NCBI GenBank assembly: GCA_900556255.1
Contig: USNZ01000032.1
Coordinates: 1-9,196 of the forward strand
Direction: 5' to 3'
DNA: 9,196 bases
Source: an uncultured Oscillospiraceae bacterium
Lineage (GTDB): Bacteria; Bacillota; Clostridia; Oscillospirales; Ruminococcaceae
The notes under the pieces were generated by a model, which was not told where the DNA came from, ran no database searches, and saw only the letters and a program-made list of their open reading frames with translations. The translations under genes and the position numbers were made by a program. Numbering within the stretch: position 1 is the stretch's first letter; each line of letters begins with the position of its first letter. Below are positions 8,196 to 9,196 of this stretch, piece by piece.

Positions 8196-8582
8196 TCAAG
8201 CGCAGGTAGTCGTAAATTTCGGTGACGGTGCCCACGGTGGAGCGCGGGTTAGGCTGGTGGTTTTCTGGTCGATGGAGATAGCCGGGGAAAGCCCGGTGAT
8301 CTCATCGACATCGGGCTTTTCCATCTGCCCCAAAAACTGGCGGGCATAGCTGGAAAGGCTTTCCATATAGCGGCGCTGCCCGTCGGCATAAATCGTGTCA
8401 AACGCAAGGCTTGACTTGCCCGAGCCGGACAGGCCGGTCATGACGATCAGCTTGTCGCGTGGCAGGGTCAGATCGACGTTTTTCAGGTTATGCTCCCGTG
8501 CGCCCTTGATGACAATGCGGTTGTTCGCATCAATTTTGATTTTGGAGGTGCGGGGTGCTTTGGTTTGTTTTGCTTCGCTCAA
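8196..8582 (-). CDS. uvrA: UvrA N-terminal fragment as read from the given sequence
   Basis: Without correction, translation from the TTG at 8582 yields 128 residues. The first 110, ending in SIDQKTTS, match UvrA and include the first Walker A motif. The last 18 are out-of-frame residues after the missing base, ending at a stop at 8196-8198. It lacks the ABC signature, Walker B, both zinc modules and the second ATPase, so it should not work as UvrA. The rest of the protein continues in the other frame from 8250 to 5683. No ribosome binding site precedes the GTG at 8235, so independent translation of the downstream part is unlikely. Confidence 0.7.
   Translation of the reverse strand: MSEAKQTKAPRTSKIKIDANNRIVIKGAREHNLKNVDLTLPRDKLIVMTGLSGSGKSSLAFDTIYADGQRRYMESLSSYARQFLGQMEKPDVDEITGLSPAISIDQKTTSLTRAPPWAPSPKFTTTCA
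8251..8252 (-). other. Frameshift site in uvrA (one base missing)
   Basis: The minus strand reads ACC AGC, then CT, then AAC CCG CGC TCC ACC GTG. The family has [11 protein letters not shown] here, so the two bases CT are the remains of an arginine codon, most simply CGT with the G lost. The reading frame is correct for UvrA on both sides. The site is not in a homopolymer run or a short repeat, so slippage is not an obvious cause. Confidence 0.9.
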
Positions 8583-9196
8583 TTTTTGTATTTCCTCCTG
8601 CCCTTGCGGGTTTTGGCGGCGGCGCGGCGCTCGCTGTTGTCGGCCTGGGTGGGATCCTCGCCCCGTTCCAGACGGGCGATCTCATCGCGCAGCTGGGCTG
8701 CCAGCTCAAACTGCAGAAGCCTTGCGGCCTCCTTCATTTCCTTGGTCAGCCGTTCGATGGTCTGCTGGCGCTCGACACGGCTCATACGGTGCTGGCGCAG
8801 GCGCTTGTTTTCGTCGCTCATACTGATTTCCAGCCCGCCGCCGATGGCCTTTACGATGGTTTTGGGGGTGATGCCATGCGCCTCGTTGTAGGCGTTCTGA
8901 ATCTCGCGGCGGCGCTCGGTCTCCATAATAGCGCGCTCCATGCTGGGGGTCACCTCGTCGGCGTACATCAATACCACACCGTTGGCATTGCGCGCGGCAC
9001 GCCCGATGGTCTGGATGAGGCTGGTCTCGCTGCGCAGAAAGCCTTCCTTGTCGGCGTCCAGAATCGCAATCAGCGATACTTCCGGCAGATCCAGACCCTC
9101 GCGCAGCAGGTTGATGCCCACAATGACGTCGATGGCGCCCACACGCAGATCCTTGATGATCTCCATGCGCTCAAAGGTATCGACCTCATGGTGCAT
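8579..9196 (-). CDS. uvrB: Excinuclease ABC subunit UvrB, C-terminal part (gene enters from the right edge)
   Basis: The last 205 residues of UvrB, about a third of a usual 660-residue protein. The methionine at the edge is internal (MHHEVDT, matching the family's MHSDIDT), not a start. Helicase motif V ([16 protein letters not shown], 27-42 of this part) and motif VI (QTIGRAARN, 62-70) are intact, followed by the conserved ETERRREIQ and [10 protein letters not shown]-terminal UVR domain (about 145-178, with [13 protein letters not shown]) is the part that contacts UvrC. The tail is short and basic, ending RRKYKN. UvrB receives the lesion from UvrA, verifies it and positions UvrC for the two cuts. 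Its TGA stop overlaps the TTG start of uvrA (4 shared bases), indicating translational coupling. The promoter and any LexA box lie outside the window. Confidence 0.97.
   Translation of the reverse strand: MHHEVDTFERMEIIKDLRVGAIDVIVGINLLREGLDLPEVSLIAILDADKEGFLRSETSLIQTIGRAARNANGVVLMYADEVTPSMERAIMETERRREIQNAYNEAHGITPKTIVKAIGGGLEISMSDENKRLRQHRMSRVERQQTIERLTKEMKEAARLLQFELAAQLRDEIARLERGEDPTQADNSERRAAAKTRKGRRKYKN
8594..8599 (-). promoter_or_regulatory. Ribosome binding site for the TTG start of uvrA
   Basis: A consensus AGGAGG lies inside the last codons of uvrB, 11 bases before the TTG at 8580-8582. The spacing is slightly long, but this is the only start codon (ATG, GTG or TTG) in this frame ahead of the conserved UvrA N terminus, and the TTGA overlap with the uvrB stop is typical of coupled genes. 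Confidence 0.75.

Larger units (their letters stand above)
5683..8582 (-). pseudogene. uvrA: Excinuclease ABC subunit UvrA, interrupted by a single-base frameshift
   Basis: UvrA is the damage-sensing ABC ATPase of nucleotide excision repair; its dimer loads UvrB at lesions. Restoring one base at 8251/8252 gives 966 residues, a normal length with a slightly long polar N terminus. In restored numbering: Walker A of [12 protein letters not shown] (50-57); zinc module C269-x2-H272-x20-C293-x2-C296; ABC I signature LSGGESQ (505-511) with LDEPSIGLH; Walker A of ABC II GVSGSGKST (657-665); zinc module C756-x2-C759-x19-C779-x2-C782 of the DNA-binding region; ABC II signature LSGGEAQ (846-852) with LDEPTTGLH. 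All these are intact, so apart from the frameshift the gene looks under normal selection. The start is a TTG at 8582 overlapping the uvrB stop, with AGGAGG upstream; no other start codon occurs before the conserved IKGAREHNL. As written only 128 residues would be made. Identity is certain; whether the gene is truly broken is not. Confidence 0.95.

Noticed and set aside
8233..8235. GTG at 8235 as a real start of a shorter UvrA
   Set aside because: It is the valine of the conserved RSTVGT segment, has no ribosome binding site in front, and a protein starting there would lack the first Walker A motif.
8235..8258. Programmed ribosomal frameshift in uvrA
   Set aside because: No slippery heptamer, stem or internal Shine-Dalgarno is seen, and UvrA is not known to use recoding; a simple one-base loss explains it.
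5734..8349. Two long plus-strand frames (518 and 349 codons) opposite uvrA
   Set aside because: Both mirror the uvrA codons and show no domain. The second spans the frameshift, which only reflects lack of stops in antisense GC-rich sequence.

Overview
The window is a minus-strand block of DNA-repair and RNA-modification genes. In transcription order (right to left) it reads: uvrB (3' part), uvrA, terminator, promoter, miaB, a small YlbF/YmcA (RicA/RicF)-family gene, mutS, mutL (5' part). I see no mobile element, CRISPR array, tRNA or rRNA. All long plus-strand reading frames are antisense shadows of these genes. The order miaB - ymcA-like - mutS - mutL matches the Bacillus subtilis ymcB-ymcA-cotE-mutS-mutL locus without cotE. 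Together with strong AGGAGG-type ribosome binding sites, TTG starts and high G+C (by eye about 60%), this suggests a Gram-positive Firmicute. My inference is a high-GC member of Clostridia such as the Faecalibacterium/Gemmiger/Subdoligranulum group. The genus is not proven by the sequence.

Right part (5644-9196): uvrB and uvrA form a tightly coupled nucleotide-excision-repair operon. The uvrB stop and a TTG start of uvrA overlap in the 4 bases TTGA. A strong intrinsic terminator lies directly behind uvrA. The most striking feature is that uvrA is frameshifted: one base appears to be missing at about 8251/8252, inside a highly conserved segment after codon 110. As written, the gene encodes only a 128-residue N-terminal fragment, while the remaining 855 residues are intact in another frame. 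This is either a sequencing or assembly error or a real, recent loss of nucleotide excision repair.

Left part (1-5643): a good sigma-A type promoter (TTGTAC, 17-base spacer, TATACT with an extended TG) starts a second transcription unit, miaB-ricA-like-mutS-mutL. The promoter position shows that miaB starts at a TTG at 5544, not at an ATG lying inside the promoter. MiaB is the radical-SAM tRNA methylthiotransferase. The small gene resembles subunits of the Fe-S Ric (Y) complex that acts with RNase Y, and it ends in a CxxxCxxCxxC cluster. MutS and MutL are the mismatch-recognition and matchmaker/endonuclease proteins. No terminator separates the four genes; the gaps are 15 to 52 bases.

The genes are well-known housekeeping families. 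I did not find an undescribed multi-gene system. The points worth checking are the uvrA frameshift, the cysteine-tailed Ric-like protein, the two TTG starts and the palindrome inside the miaB promoter.
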